Positions 1 to 8,669 of a stretch of 64,000 nucleotides of DNA are shown piece by piece. Source of the DNA: Antribacter gilvus (GTDB lineage Bacteria; Actinomycetota; Actinomycetes; Actinomycetales; Cellulomonadaceae); contig NZ_QXTH01000006.1 in NCBI RefSeq assembly GCF_003946865.1, forward strand, positions 124,001-188,000. The letters are read 5' to 3'. Under the pieces are notes generated by a model. The model was not told the origin of the DNA. It ran no database searches and worked only from the letters and a program-made list of their open reading frames with translations. Position 1 is the first letter of the stretch, and every line of letters begins with the position of its first letter. A program made the position numbers and the translations under genes.

Positions 1-2
1 GT

Positions 3-362
3 GACGGGGACATCCTTGCGGACTTCCGTACGGCCGCGGCGCTTCCTCTTGCGCTCCCGCGGGTCCCTACGGGCGCGAACACGTCGCTGAGTCGTCAGGG
101 TCTTTCTCTGCTCAGGGCGGTGAACCGGCTCGCGCCCCGCTACGTCGCCGGCCGCCCCAACCCGGTGCGTGGCCCACTGGTGCGTCTTGTCGAGCGCGCC
201 TTCCCCGGTGGTGGGCCCGTCGCCACACGGAGCGAGGCCTTCGCGTTCTTCGAGCGCTTCGACGCGTCAAACGAAATTGTCCGAAAAATGTACTTCACCG
301 ACCGCGCCTCACTCTTTACGCCGTCCTTCTCCGAATATCCCGCGGGCGCCGAAGGAATGTAG
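3..362 (+). CDS. C-terminal part of a conserved polysaccharide-locus protein (5' end outside window)
   Basis: The reading frame is open from the left edge of the window to a TAG at 360-362, so only the last ~119 residues are seen. A GTG at 120 could start a shorter ORF, but the frame upstream reads as normal coding sequence, so I treat this as a truncated view of a longer gene. The tail carries a block around SNEIVRKMYF, then SLFTPSFSEYP. From memory this resembles the C-terminus of uncharacterised proteins found in actinobacterial capsule/EPS clusters. It lies in the same direction as the methyltransferase that follows 49 bp later. No function can be assigned from this fragment. Confidence 0.6.
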   Translation, partial: DGDILADFRTAAALPLALPRVPTGANTSLSRQGLSLLRAVNRLAPRYVAGRPNPVRGPLVRLVERAFPGGGPVATRSEAFAFFERFDASNEIVRKMYFTDRASLFTPSFSEYPAGAEGM

Positions 363-411
363 CCGCTCCTTCCTGATGTGGTGTCGGAATACCTCTCATA
401 GGCTGCGGACC

Positions 412-1089
412 ATGCTGAAAGACACCTATCAGGCCATGGGACGCGTGAGCTCGTCGATCGTCGAGAACCCCGGGAAGCTGAAGCAGGCCATCCCCGGCGT
501 CGTGCGGATCGGATCGATCATCGCGGCCGACCCGCAGCAGGCGAGATACCTGGGCCGCTGGTTCTCGACGGTTCGCCGCTCGACGCTCGACCTGGCGATG
601 CCCTGGCTGCCGTTCGCGGTCATCGACCGGCTCGACGGCGTGCTCACCGACCGCAGCCGGGTCTTCGAGTTCGGTGGCGGTGGGTCGACCCTCTGGCTCT
701 CGCCCCGGGTGGGCGAGGTCGTGACGGCGGAGCACGACCCGGAGTGGGTCGAGTACCTCCGAGGTCGCACCGCGGCGGCGCAGAGCGTCACCCTCCTCGT
801 CCGGAGCGCCGCGAACGACTACGCCGACTACGTGGGCTCGATCGACGAGTACCCCGACGACCACTTCGATGCGGTGATCGTGGACGGGCGTCAGCGCGTC
901 CGCTGCTTCGAACGGGCGTTGGCCAAGGTGCGGCCAGGTGGCCTCCTGATCCTGGACGACTCGCAGCGCGAGCACTACCGGGAGGCGTTCCGCCTCGCCT
1001 CGGGCTGGCCACGAGCCACGCTGCGAGGACTCACGCCGACCAAGACCATGGCGGGCACCACGACGCTGTGGACCCGTCCCGCGGCCTGA
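412..1089 (+). CDS. Class I SAM-dependent methyltransferase, EPS locus
   Basis: A 225-residue protein with a Rossmann-type methyltransferase core. Motif I is FEFGGGGSTLW (about residues 85-95), followed by an acidic adenosine-binding turn EHDP (107-110), FDAVIVDG (152-159) and RPGGLLILDD (174-183). The ATG at 412 is chosen because the in-frame upstream stretch from 169 overlaps the end of the previous gene in another frame and does not read as protein. It is convergent with the next gene, with a 4-bp gap. In this setting it probably methylates a sugar or a nucleotide-sugar precursor of the exopolysaccharide, but the acceptor cannot be read from the sequence. Confidence 0.75.
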   Translation: MLKDTYQAMGRVSSSIVENPGKLKQAIPGVVRIGSIIAADPQQARYLGRWFSTVRRSTLDLAMPWLPFAVIDRLDGVLTDRSRVFEFGGGGSTLWLSPRVGEVVTAEHDPEWVEYLRGRTAAAQSVTLLVRSAANDYADYVGSIDEYPDDHFDAVIVDGRQRVRCFERALAKVRPGGLLILDDSQREHYREAFRLASGWPRATLRGLTPTKTMAGTTTLWTRPAA

Positions 1090-1093
1090 TCAG

Positions 1094-1927
1094 TCACCTC
1101 CCGAGGGCTCCGACGGTCGCCGCGACCTCGGCAAGGGTCGCCGAGCGCGACCCGGTGTCCCGGCCGACCCGCAGCATCTCCAGGACGCCGGACGCCAGGA
1201 ACGCCGACGGGTCCACGGCGCCAGCACGACGCCGGATCGACGGCGGGACCGGTTGCGGGTCCGGACGCACGTGCCGTCCGACGATCTCGTCGTACGTGGC
1301 CTCGAGCACCGTCGACTGCGGGTCCAGCCCGGTGACCATGAGGAGCCCCGACGGCTTGGTGTCCGCGAGGATCAACGTCAGGTCGGGCCGGTAGGCACGC
1401 AGGACCTCGACGATCCGGAACACGTCGCCGGTCCACTCCCACGTGTGACGGTCACGCGCCGCGATGTCGGCACGGCTCGGAAAGACGTCGTCGAACACGA
1501 TGATGCTCGACCACGAGCAGTGCTTCTCAACATTGACGAAGTCGCGCAGCGCGAACTCGAAGAGGTGCATCCCGTCGATGAACGCCAGGTCGATCTGCCC
1601 GCCCACCGACGCGCAGGCGTCCGGGCGCGCGAAATAGTCGTCGCTCGTCGTCCGCTCGAGCACGGCCGCGGGATCCAGGTCGACGGTGATGTTGTAGGCG
1701 GGATCGATCCCGATGCTCGGGCACGAGGCAAGTGCGAGGCTCTTTCCGTTCCGCACCCCGATCTCGAGATACGTCCCGGGATCGAGACGGCGATGGACGT
1801 CTCCGAGGAAGTCGAGATAGTGCATCTTGCTCGCGAGCCGCGCTCTGGCCGGCATCGAAGCCAGCCTGTGCACATAGCCCTCGAGCCGCCCCGGCACTGC
1901 CCATGTCGCTGTCTGCGTATCTCCCAT
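1094..1927 (-). CDS. Class I SAM-dependent methyltransferase (Methyltransf_24-like)
   Basis: A 277-residue protein. YLEIGVRNGKS (53-63) is the SAM-binding glycine motif. GIDPA (73-77), DLAFIDGMH (113-121) and IVFDDVFP (143-150) complete the fold. It lies between the convergent methyltransferase at 412 and, upstream on the same strand, the polymerase-like gene at 1955, so the two minus-strand genes are probably cotranscribed. The last ~60 residues have no recognisable motif. It is not closely similar to the neighbouring methyltransferase and is not a tandem duplicate. The likely role is modification of the surface polysaccharide. The substrate is unknown. Confidence 0.72.
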   Translation of the reverse strand: MGDTQTATWAVPGRLEGYVHRLASMPARARLASKMHYLDFLGDVHRRLDPGTYLEIGVRNGKSLALASCPSIGIDPAYNITVDLDPAAVLERTTSDDYFARPDACASVGGQIDLAFIDGMHLFEFALRDFVNVEKHCSWSSIIVFDDVFPSRADIAARDRHTWEWTGDVFRIVEVLRAYRPDLTLILADTKPSGLLMVTGLDPQSTVLEATYDEIVGRHVRPDPQPVPPSIRRRAGAVDPSAFLASGVLEMLRVGRDTGSRSATLAEVAATVGALGR

Positions 1928-1954
1928 GAAGGGATCATGCCCTCCGGAACAGAA

Positions 1955-3505
1955 TCACGCAGTTCGTTGCTCGTGAGGCGACGGAATGCCGGAAGCAGGA
2001 CCCCATTCCAACCTCAGGTCGCGCTCGTCGACGGCCGCGTACGACTCGTTCTCCTGATCCAGCATCAGGTCCCGGCCGAGCACCAGGCCGATCATCACAA
2101 AGTATGGAGCCGCAGAGTTGGGGCTCAGCGCGACCTCGTTGAAGGTGGCGTTGATGATGAATCCGACGAGCAACCCGACAGCCATCAGGCGCGGCCGGCG
2201 GGAACGGACCCGGAAAGCGGCCTTGAGCAGCGCGGCGAAGAAGACCACGTAGACAGTGAGGCCGACGATCCCGAGCTGGCCGACGATCATTCCCAGCCCG
2301 CTCTCCGTCACGTTCGACTCCGCGCCCTCACCGAAGAGGTTCGACAGCACGCCGATGTTGCCCATCCCCCGTCCTAACGGGTGCTGGGGGAGCTCGAGGA
2401 ATGCCGCGAGGAGCCCGTTGATGTGGGCGGTGGTGCTACCTGTCGAGCTCCTCAAGGAGAACCCGTAGAAGTAGGCGGCGCCCGCCAGCGCCACCATGAT
2501 CGCGACCACGTGGTGCGTCCGGGACGCGAAGTAGCGCGTCCAGTACGCGAAGTAGGCGAGGAACCCGACGAGTGCTCCCTTGCTGACCGCGAACGCGCTG
2601 GCGACGACCATCACCGCGGCTGCCACCCGCGCCCGGACGGCCCACGCCGCCATGAAGACGGCGAAGAGGAACGTGCCGAAGTTCACCGGGTCGGCAAAGG
2701 GCCCCACCATCCGGCGGATCTGCGACCCACCGATCAGCTCGGACGAGAAGTAGTTGGAGGGCACACCAGTGCTCGGGTTGACGCCGATCCCCTTGTCCTC
2801 CCACAGCTCCTTGATCCCCAGGTCCTGCCAGAAGCGCGGGGTGGTCATCTCGAGCAGGCCGAACGCGCACGAGAGCACGCCGAGCACCACGAGCATCCGC
2901 ATATATCGCCGTGGGCTCGCAAACCCGGCCGCAAGCAGGCCGATCGCGGTGAAGAGCATCGGGGTGATCAGGTTCCGGTACGAGGCGAGGGCGGACGTGA
3001 CCGGTGCCGCGAAGATCACCGAGGAGACGAGTCCGTACGCGGTCACGAGGAAGGCACAGGCCGCGAGAGTCCGGCGCAGCGCGCGGCCCCGGTCCGTCGC
3101 GTGCCCGGCGGCCTGCGACCGTGCACCCAGCAGCGCCGCCCACGCCAGCACCGCGAACGCGAAGTTGAGCACGATCGCGAACTGCAGCTCCGACGCCTCG
3201 AGCTCGTCCGCAGTCGTCAGCAGATAGACGTTCTGGCTCGCCGACATGATCGTCGGCACCAGGAGGTAGAAAGCGACGTCGCCCTTGTTGTGCAACGTCC
3301 ACAGGAGCGGCACCAGCATCGTGCAGAGCATCAGCACAAGGGTCACGACAATGCTCGTCGTCGAGGGAAGCTGGTGCGAGAGAAGCGTTCCCGCAACGAA
3401 GACGACAAAGAGCCCGACGGGGACAATGTCGGCAATACGCCGGTGCGGCGGGCCCGGGGGCGACAAAAGCCGGGCAGAACCGCTGGTCGGCGTGCGCAAG
3501 GCCAT
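1955..3505 (-). CDS. O-antigen ligase/polymerase (Wzy)-like membrane protein
   Basis: A 516-residue, strongly hydrophobic protein with roughly ten to twelve predicted membrane helices, a short basic N-terminus and an acidic soluble C-terminus. A large external loop lies in the middle (around residues 225-265), as in the O-antigen ligase/Wzy superfamily. Members either polymerise flipped repeat units at the outer face of the membrane or ligate them. The family is recognised by topology and by context (glycosyltransferases, flippase and priming transferase nearby) rather than by a fixed motif, so polymerase versus ligase is undecided. It is divergent from the glycosyltransferase at 3680, with a ~175-bp intergenic promoter region. 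Confidence 0.7.
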   Translation of the reverse strand: MALRTPTSGSARLLSPPGPPHRRIADIVPVGLFVVFVAGTLLSHQLPSTTSIVVTLVLMLCTMLVPLLWTLHNKGDVAFYLLVPTIMSASQNVYLLTTADELEASELQFAIVLNFAFAVLAWAALLGARSQAAGHATDRGRALRRTLAACAFLVTAYGLVSSVIFAAPVTSALASYRNLITPMLFTAIGLLAAGFASPRRYMRMLVVLGVLSCAFGLLEMTTPRFWQDLGIKELWEDKGIGVNPSTGVPSNYFSSELIGGSQIRRMVGPFADPVNFGTFLFAVFMAAWAVRARVAAAVMVVASAFAVSKGALVGFLAYFAYWTRYFASRTHHVVAIMVALAGAAYFYGFSLRSSTGSTTAHINGLLAAFLELPQHPLGRGMGNIGVLSNLFGEGAESNVTESGLGMIVGQLGIVGLTVYVVFFAALLKAAFRVRSRRPRLMAVGLLVGFIINATFNEVALSPNSAAPYFVMIGLVLGRDLMLDQENESYAAVDERDLRLEWGPASGIPSPHEQRTA

Positions 3506-3679
3506 GCAGTGGATCCTATGGGGCGGTTTCCCGGAGCGCGCGTACTAAGTCGCCCGACGCGCGACAAATACTCCCACGTCGTACGCTCGGCGAAGGCCCG
3601 TAAATGCGTGAACATGCCGCCTCTTTGCCATCACCATCGCCACACCGACCGAGCGTGTCGCGACGAGAGGAACTCCAGC

Positions 3680-4789
3680 GTGAAGCCGAGCAGACGACCG
3701 TCCGTGGCCATCATCGGCACTCGTGGATATCCGAGCTACTACGGCGGTTTCGAGACCGCGGTCCGGCATCTCGCCCCCTTTCTGGTGGACTCCGGGTGGC
3801 AGGTCTCCGTGTACAGCCGGCCGGAGGCGACGCTTGCCGACGACGAGGGGCGCGACCACCGCGTATCGACGATCACGACGCGTGGCGTGAACTCCCGCTG
3901 CTTCAGCACGCTGACCTACGGCGCGACGGCGTCGATCGACGCTGTCCGCCGCCGTCCCGACGTCGCGCTGGTCATGAACGTCGCGAACGGATTCTGGCTC
4001 CCGCTGCTTCGTGCGCGAGGGATCCGGACGCTCGTCAACGTCGACGGCATGGAGTGGAAGCGCACGAAGTGGGGCACGCTCGCGCGGTCCGTCTTCCTCG
4101 GTGGCGCTCGGGCCACCGCGCGGTGGGCCGACGCGCTGGTCGTGGACGCGGTGGAGATCGGGCGGCACTGGCGGGAGGACTTCGGCCGCGAGGGCACGTT
4201 CATCCCCTACGGCGGACAGGAGTATGACGACGCAGTTCCGCCCGAGTTCGAGCGCCGCAGCTATGTCCTGTTCGTCGCCCGGCTGGTTCCCGAGAACTCG
4301 GTCTGGGAGTTCCTCGACGCCGCGCGCCGGCTGGCCGGCTCACGCGACGTCGTGATCGTGGGCTCGTCGGGCTTCGGCGGTCCCGTCGAGACCGCCGTGC
4401 GCGACCTCGCCCGCGCGCACCCTCGGATCCACTGGCTCGGCCAGGTGTCGGACGACCGGCGTCTCCACGCCCTCTGGCACCACGCCGGCGCCTACTTCCA
4501 CGGGCACAGCGTGGGCGGCACCAACCCGGCCCTGGTCCAGGCGATGATGTGCGGAGCACCGGTCGTCGCCCGCGACACCCCGTACAACCGCGAGGTGCTC
4601 GGCGACAGCGGGGTCCTCGTACGCGCTGACGCTGCCGAGATCACGGGAACGCTCGCCGCCGTCCTCGGGGACCGCGAGCGCCAGGAGTCCCTGAGCACGG
4701 CAGCGCTCGACCGCGCACGTGCCGAGTACTCGTGGAAGCGCGTGCTCGACGACTACGAACGCGCGTTGCGCGACCTTCTTCCGCGATGA
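3680..4789 (+). CDS. GT4-type glycosyltransferase with DUF1972 N-terminal domain
   Basis: A 369-residue glycosyltransferase. The N-terminus IIGTRGYPSYYGGFET (11-26) is the hallmark of the DUF1972/rhamnosyltransferase-like donor-lobe family. The C-terminal Rossmann lobe has GGTNPALVQAMMCGAPVVA (279-297), the usual nucleotide-sugar site, with Gln in place of the first Glu of the common EX7E motif. The GTG at 3680 is preceded by a GAGAGGAAC-type ribosome site. The longer open frame upstream runs antisense to the polymerase gene and is not coding. The stop overlaps the next start (ATGA, 4786-4789), which implies translational coupling. It is expected to add a sugar, possibly rhamnose, to the lipid-linked repeat unit on the cytoplasmic side. 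Confidence 0.82.
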   Translation: MKPSRRPSVAIIGTRGYPSYYGGFETAVRHLAPFLVDSGWQVSVYSRPEATLADDEGRDHRVSTITTRGVNSRCFSTLTYGATASIDAVRRRPDVALVMNVANGFWLPLLRARGIRTLVNVDGMEWKRTKWGTLARSVFLGGARATARWADALVVDAVEIGRHWREDFGREGTFIPYGGQEYDDAVPPEFERRSYVLFVARLVPENSVWEFLDAARRLAGSRDVVIVGSSGFGGPVETAVRDLARAHPRIHWLGQVSDDRRLHALWHHAGAYFHGHSVGGTNPALVQAMMCGAPVVARDTPYNREVLGDSGVLVRADAAEITGTLAAVLGDRERQESLSTAALDRARAEYSWKRVLDDYERALRDLLPR

Positions 4790-5820
4790 CGCGGACGGGC
4801 TCACCGGCGGCGCGGAAGGACGCATCCGCCTCGACGGAGGCGAGAGAGCGGATCCGGTGCGCGGTGGTCAACCCGATCCCGGGCGTCCTCGGCCACTTCG
4901 AGCACGAGCTGCGCACGGTCCTCTCAGCGGCCGGCGCCACGTCCGTCGTCGTACGGGCCGGCGCGCCGATCGAGGGTCTCAGCGCCGTGCGCAAGGTTGG
5001 CGTCACCCTCGGTACGGTGGTCGGACGCCTCGCGCTACGGGCCGAGGCGTCCGGAACCCTCGTCCTCTGGCCTGCCTTCGGATACCTCGACGCGCTGACC
5101 TGGATCGCGCGGGCGCGGAGGACACCGGTCCTGCTCCTCGTCCACGACGTCCAGCCGCTCCGGCCGCAGCTCGGCTACTCGCGGACGGCACGACGGCTGT
5201 TCGCCTGGGCCGTGCACCGCAGTCGCGTGCAACCTGTCTGCCTCACGACCGCGGCGGCCGACGAGCTCCGGTCACTCACGGGGGTCACGCCCATCGTCGT
5301 GCCACACCCCGTGGCTCGACCGGCGCCGACGCCCACAGAGCTCCCCGACCGCACGCGACGGCCGGTCCGGGTGCTCGGGCAGCACAAGACGGCCCGGGAG
5401 GTGTCGTCGCTCCATGCGATCGCCACCGGGCTCGGCGGGGCGTGCGCGCTGGAGATCAAGGGACGCGGCTGGGGCGAGGTCTCCGGATGGGACGTGGACA
5501 GCCGCTTCCTCTCGGACGAAGAGTTCGACAGTGCCATCGCGACCTCCGGCTGCCTCGTGCTGCCCTACGCCCGCTTCTACCAGAGCGGGGTCGCGGTGCG
5601 GGCCCTGGAGCATGGTGTCCCGGTCGTCGCGCGCAGGCATCCCCACCTCGAGGAGCTCTTCGGGGCCTCGTGGCCCGGATTCGTGGAGGACGAGGACTGG
5701 CCGGCCGCCGTACGACGTGCGCTCTCGCTCTCGCGCACGTCGATCCTGCAGCGCCGTGAGCACGTGATCGACGTCGTCGTCCGGTCCTGGTCCGCCGTCC
5801 TGGAGAAGACGCTGCGATGA
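4786..5820 (+). CDS. Glycosyltransferase, EPS locus
   Basis: A 344-residue protein with GT-B-like organisation. The N-terminal lobe contains NPIPGVLGHFEHEL, and the C-terminal lobe contains FYQSGVAVRALEHGVPVVAR, which matches the donor-binding helix and loop of GT4-like transferases. The ATG at 4786 overlaps the preceding stop by four bases. An earlier in-frame ATG at 4732 would lie inside the previous gene and is unlikely. Its own stop overlaps the wzx-like start at 5817 (ATGA), so the three genes form one tightly coupled operon. Donor and acceptor are unknown. Confidence 0.72.
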   Translation: MTRTGSPAARKDASASTEARERIRCAVVNPIPGVLGHFEHELRTVLSAAGATSVVVRAGAPIEGLSAVRKVGVTLGTVVGRLALRAEASGTLVLWPAFGYLDALTWIARARRTPVLLLVHDVQPLRPQLGYSRTARRLFAWAVHRSRVQPVCLTTAAADELRSLTGVTPIVVPHPVARPAPTPTELPDRTRRPVRVLGQHKTAREVSSLHAIATGLGGACALEIKGRGWGEVSGWDVDSRFLSDEEFDSAIATSGCLVLPYARFYQSGVAVRALEHGVPVVARRHPHLEELFGASWPGFVEDEDWPAAVRRALSLSRTSILQRREHVIDVVVRSWSAVLEKTLR

Positions 5821-6419
5821 CCGGCACATCGACCACGGACCGGAACGACCTCGGCCGGACCGCCGTCCGTGGCGGCACCTGGACCGTCGCCGGTCAGGCG
5901 CTCCGGGCGCTGATGCAGCTCGCCGGGCTGGTCGTGCTCGCCCGCCTCCTCAGTCCGACCGACTTCGGCTACCTGGCGATGGTGGTCGCGGTGATCGGGG
6001 TGGGCGAGGTGATCCGGGACGCCGGGCTCGCCAACGCGGCGGTCCAGGCCCGCGAGCTGACACAGGGCCAGCGGAGCAATCTCTTCTGGCTGAACAGCGC
6101 CCTGGGCGCGGCCTTCACAGCGGCCGTCGTCGCTCTCGCCCCGCTCATCGCGGGGCTGTACGACGAACCGCGCCTCGTCGAGGTGAGCAGGTGGCTCGCG
6201 CCGGCCCACGCCACCGGAGAAGGTCTGGAAGAAGCCGCCGCACGTCCGGCGACCGTTCTGGACACGGTCTCGTCGGAGGGTGCTGCGCGTGGTGCTGTGG
6301 ACGCTGGCGGTTGTCGTCGGCGTCCTGCTCGTCCTGCTCTCCTGGGTGGCGGCCGACGCGCTCCGCGCGAGGGGAGCGCTCGAGGACGCTGCCGCCAAGG
6401 TCGCGCTGCTGCAGGCTGA
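5817..6419 (+). pseudogene. Truncated Wzx-type polysaccharide flippase (N-terminal ~128 residues only)
   Basis: Residues 1 to about 128 match the N-terminus of the oligosaccharide flippase (MATE/MOP) family: VRGGTWTVAGQALRALMQLA, LLSPTDFGYLAMVVAVIGVG, and LYDEPRLVEVSRWLA just before the break. Full-length Wzx proteins have ~430-500 residues and 12-14 helices, and only about three helices remain here. From about nucleotide 6201 the frame reads low-quality Ala/Arg-rich sequence because the DNA is now the 5' part of a DUF4012 gene in another frame. The native part is therefore 5817-6201, and the ORF end at 6419 is accidental. Start and spacing (ATGA overlap with the preceding gene) are intact. 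As drawn the product cannot flip anything. Confidence 0.75.
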
Positions 6420-8088
6420 CGCGGTGGCGGGCAGGGCCGACCGGCTCGACGGCACCGTCGCCGCACTTCAGGAGGATGCGGCGCTGGCCGCCGAGGCGAC
6501 GAGCGGTCCCCATTGGTCCATCACCGGCCGTCTGCCGGGCGTCGGCCCCACGGTGGATGCTGTGTCGACGGTGGCTGACGTCGTCGCCGGCCTCGCCACC
6601 GGGCCGTTGCCCGACCTTGCGGGCGTGGTGCAGCTCGCGAACCCGGCGACGTTCGCGCCGACGGACGGACGCGTCGACCTCGCGCCGCTCCAGCAGGTGG
6701 CGCCGCAGGTCATCCGCGCCGACGCGTCGATCGGTGCCGCCCTCCAGCGGGTGCGAAACCTTGACGGCACGATGTTGCCGCAGGTCGGAGACGTCGTGGA
6801 CCGTTTCGAGAACCAGCTGAGCGACGTCCGGGCGACGTCGGCGACGGCGTCCCGGGCGGCGCAGCTGATCCCCTCGATGCTGGGCGCGGCCGGCCCGCGG
6901 GACTACCTGGTCCTGGTGCAGAACAACGCCGAGCCGCGGGCGCTCGGCGGGATCGTCGGCTCCGTGCTGGTGCTGCGTGCCGAGGGCGGCGCCGTCTCGC
7001 TGGTGCAGCAGATGCCGGGGCAGCAGGTCGGTCCGTTCGAGACCCCCGTTGTTGAGCTCACGCAGGACGAGCAGCTGGTCCTCGGCGACGAGGAGATGGC
7101 GCGCTGGATGCAGAACGTCACGCTCACCCCCGACTTCCCGCGCGCGGCCGAGGTGGCCCGGGAGATGTGGCGGGTCGAGACCGGCCAGGTGGTCAGCGGC
7201 GTGATCTCCGTGGACCCGGTGGTCCTGGCCGACCTCCTCGCCGTGGTGGGCCCTTTCGACGCAGGCCCGGGCGGGACGCTCCAGAGCGACCAGCTCGTGG
7301 ACTACCTGCTCAACGGCATCTACAAGACCGAGACGCCGGTGCAGCAGGACGTGATCTTCGCCGACATCGCGCGCCGCGCTTTCGAGACGTTGTCGGGCGG
7401 CGCCGGGGGCGGCGCCGGGGGCGGCGCCGGGCTCGTGAACGCTCTGGCCATCTCGGCGCGTGAGGGCCGTCTCCTGGTGTGGTCGGCGGACGGCGACGAG
7501 GCGGGTCTGCTCCAGGGGACGGTGCTCGATGGCGGCCTCCGCGGCATCAGCAACGGCTCCCCGGTGGTCGGGGTGTTCACGCAGGGCACCGATGCGGCGA
7601 AGATCGGCTACTACCTGGACACGGCCGTGAAGGTCGAAGAGGTGACCGAGCGACCCGACGGGTCCCGGGAGCTCGAGGTCGACGTGACCTACCGCTCCCT
7701 GGTCCCGCCCGACGAGGCCGCGCTGCTGCCGGAGTACATCGCCGGGCCGGACCAGGCGAGCGCCGGCCGCATCAGACTGCGGTCGCCGGTGCCTCCGCCC
7801 ATTTCTCTCCCCACCCCGGATGCGTCACCAGACCCCCATCTGCTGGCCCCTTCGCGGAAGCTGTCGTCGACCGAATTTCCCGTTTCGACGCGAGAACTGG
7901 TGACAGCAACCGTTACGTTACCTGCGACGGCTCTCGCGCTCTTGTTGAGGCAGCGTTCCGGAGAAAAGACCGATAACTCCGACCTCTTAACGCCCCCGAA
8001 ACAATCGGCGCGCCAATGGCCCGTAGAATCCACCGAACACCACCAGGTAGCACCCGATTCCAGACAATCTTCCGGAGCCATCACATGA
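6280..8088 (+). CDS. DUF4012 protein, probably broken at both ends
   Basis: The GTG at 6280 begins a basic-then-hydrophobic N-terminal anchor (VLRVVLWTLAVVVGVLL), followed by an extracytoplasmic DUF4012 domain (residues ~30-500), with AGPRDYLVLVQNNAEPRALG near residue 205 and GISNGSPVVG near 430. The same frame is open back to about 6187 and reads KVWKKPPHVRRPFW, the usual cytoplasmic head, but has no start codon, so the true 5' end is missing. After about residue 501 (nt ~7785) the reading loses coding character (A/T-rich third positions), and the expected last ~100 residues are absent. The stop at 8086 only by chance overlaps the next ATG. A 12-bp unit repeated three times (about 7403-7438) encodes GGAGGGAGGGAG. 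DUF4012 proteins are common in actinobacterial EPS loci. Their role is unknown. Confidence 0.65.
   Translation: MLRVVLWTLAVVVGVLLVLLSWVAADALRARGALEDAAAKVALLQADAVAGRADRLDGTVAALQEDAALAAEATSGPHWSITGRLPGVGPTVDAVSTVADVVAGLATGPLPDLAGVVQLANPATFAPTDGRVDLAPLQQVAPQVIRADASIGAALQRVRNLDGTMLPQVGDVVDRFENQLSDVRATSATASRAAQLIPSMLGAAGPRDYLVLVQNNAEPRALGGIVGSVLVLRAEGGAVSLVQQMPGQQVGPFETPVVELTQDEQLVLGDEEMARWMQNVTLTPDFPRAAEVAREMWRVETGQVVSGVISVDPVVLADLLAVVGPFDAGPGGTLQSDQLVDYLLNGIYKTETPVQQDVIFADIARRAFETLSGGAGGGAGGGAGLVNALAISAREGRLLVWSADGDEAGLLQGTVLDGGLRGISNGSPVVGVFTQGTDAAKIGYYLDTAVKVEEVTERPDGSRELEVDVTYRSLVPPDEAALLPEYIAGPDQASAGRIRLRSPVPPPISLPTPDASPDPHLLAPSRKLSSTEFPVSTRELVTATVTLPATALALLLRQRSGEKTDNSDLLTPPKQSARQWPVESTEHHQVAPDSRQSSGAIT
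7786..8084 (+). other. Non-coding leader/junction region before the tyrosine phosphatase gene
   Basis: About 300 bp of clearly lower GC than the flanks. The DUF4012 frame stays open through it, but codon third positions are mixed, so I regard it as untranslated. It holds a TAGAAT hexamer at 8024-8029, a candidate -10 box for the phosphatase gene, with no convincing -35. The left edge is the apparent breakpoint of the DUF4012 gene. Confidence 0.5.
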
Positions 8089-8669
8089 CCTTTACCGTTC
8101 TGGCAGTGTGCACCGGCAACATCTGTCGCTCCCCCGCACTCGAGGCCCTGCTGCGCCATTCGCTCGACGGCTCCGTCGTCGTCGCGAGCGCCGGCACGCA
8201 CGCCGTCGTCGGCTCGCCCGTCTCTCCCCCGATGGACGACCTGCTGACGGCGAGCGGCGTCGACGCGTCGGACTTCGTGGCCCGCCAGCTCACAGCGGGC
8301 ATCATCCGCGAGGCCGACCTGGTGCTGGCCCTGACCACCGCTCACCGCGCGTGGATCGTGGACCGGGAGCCCGCCGCCGTCCGCCGCACCCTGACGCTGC
8401 GGGAGCTCGCCCGCCTCACGAGCACCGTGGCCCCTGGCACGGTGGTGGGCGCGTCCGCCGCGGCGCGGCTCGCCGCCCTGGTCCCCGCAGCCCTGCTCGA
8501 GCGGCCCCGGCACGCGGGCCGCGCGCACGACGACGACGTGGTGGACCCGTACGGCCGGTCCGAGCGCACCTACCGGGAGTCCTACGACCAGATCCTCGGC
8601 GCGCTGGCGCCGATCGTCAGCGCGGTACGGCCGGGACCCGGCTCCGCCGCTCGTACCAGCGCTTCGTGA
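8085..8669 (+). CDS. Low-molecular-weight protein-tyrosine phosphatase (Wzb-like)
   Basis: A 194-residue protein with the phosphatase P-loop CTGNICRS at 9-16 (nucleophile Cys9, Arg15) and the general-acid loop DPYG at 154-157. These are the two signatures of LMW-PTPs. In EPS loci such enzymes dephosphorylate the tyrosine kinase that controls chain length or the priming transferase. No Wzc-type tyrosine kinase is visible in this window. The ATG at 8085 gives the normal family start, five residues before the P-loop strand. It is convergent with the TauE-type permease gene and overlaps its 3' end by 53 bp (8617-8669). Confidence 0.88.
   Translation: MTFTVLAVCTGNICRSPALEALLRHSLDGSVVVASAGTHAVVGSPVSPPMDDLLTASGVDASDFVARQLTAGIIREADLVLALTTAHRAWIVDREPAAVRRTLTLRELARLTSTVAPGTVVGASAAARLAALVPAALLERPRHAGRAHDDDVVDPYGRSERTYRESYDQILGALAPIVSAVRPGPGSAARTSAS

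Noticed and set aside
2381..3679. Long N-terminal extension of the glycosyltransferase frame
   Set aside because: It is antisense to the Wzy-like gene and reads Arg/Glu/His-rich shadow sequence; the family start is at the GTG 3680.
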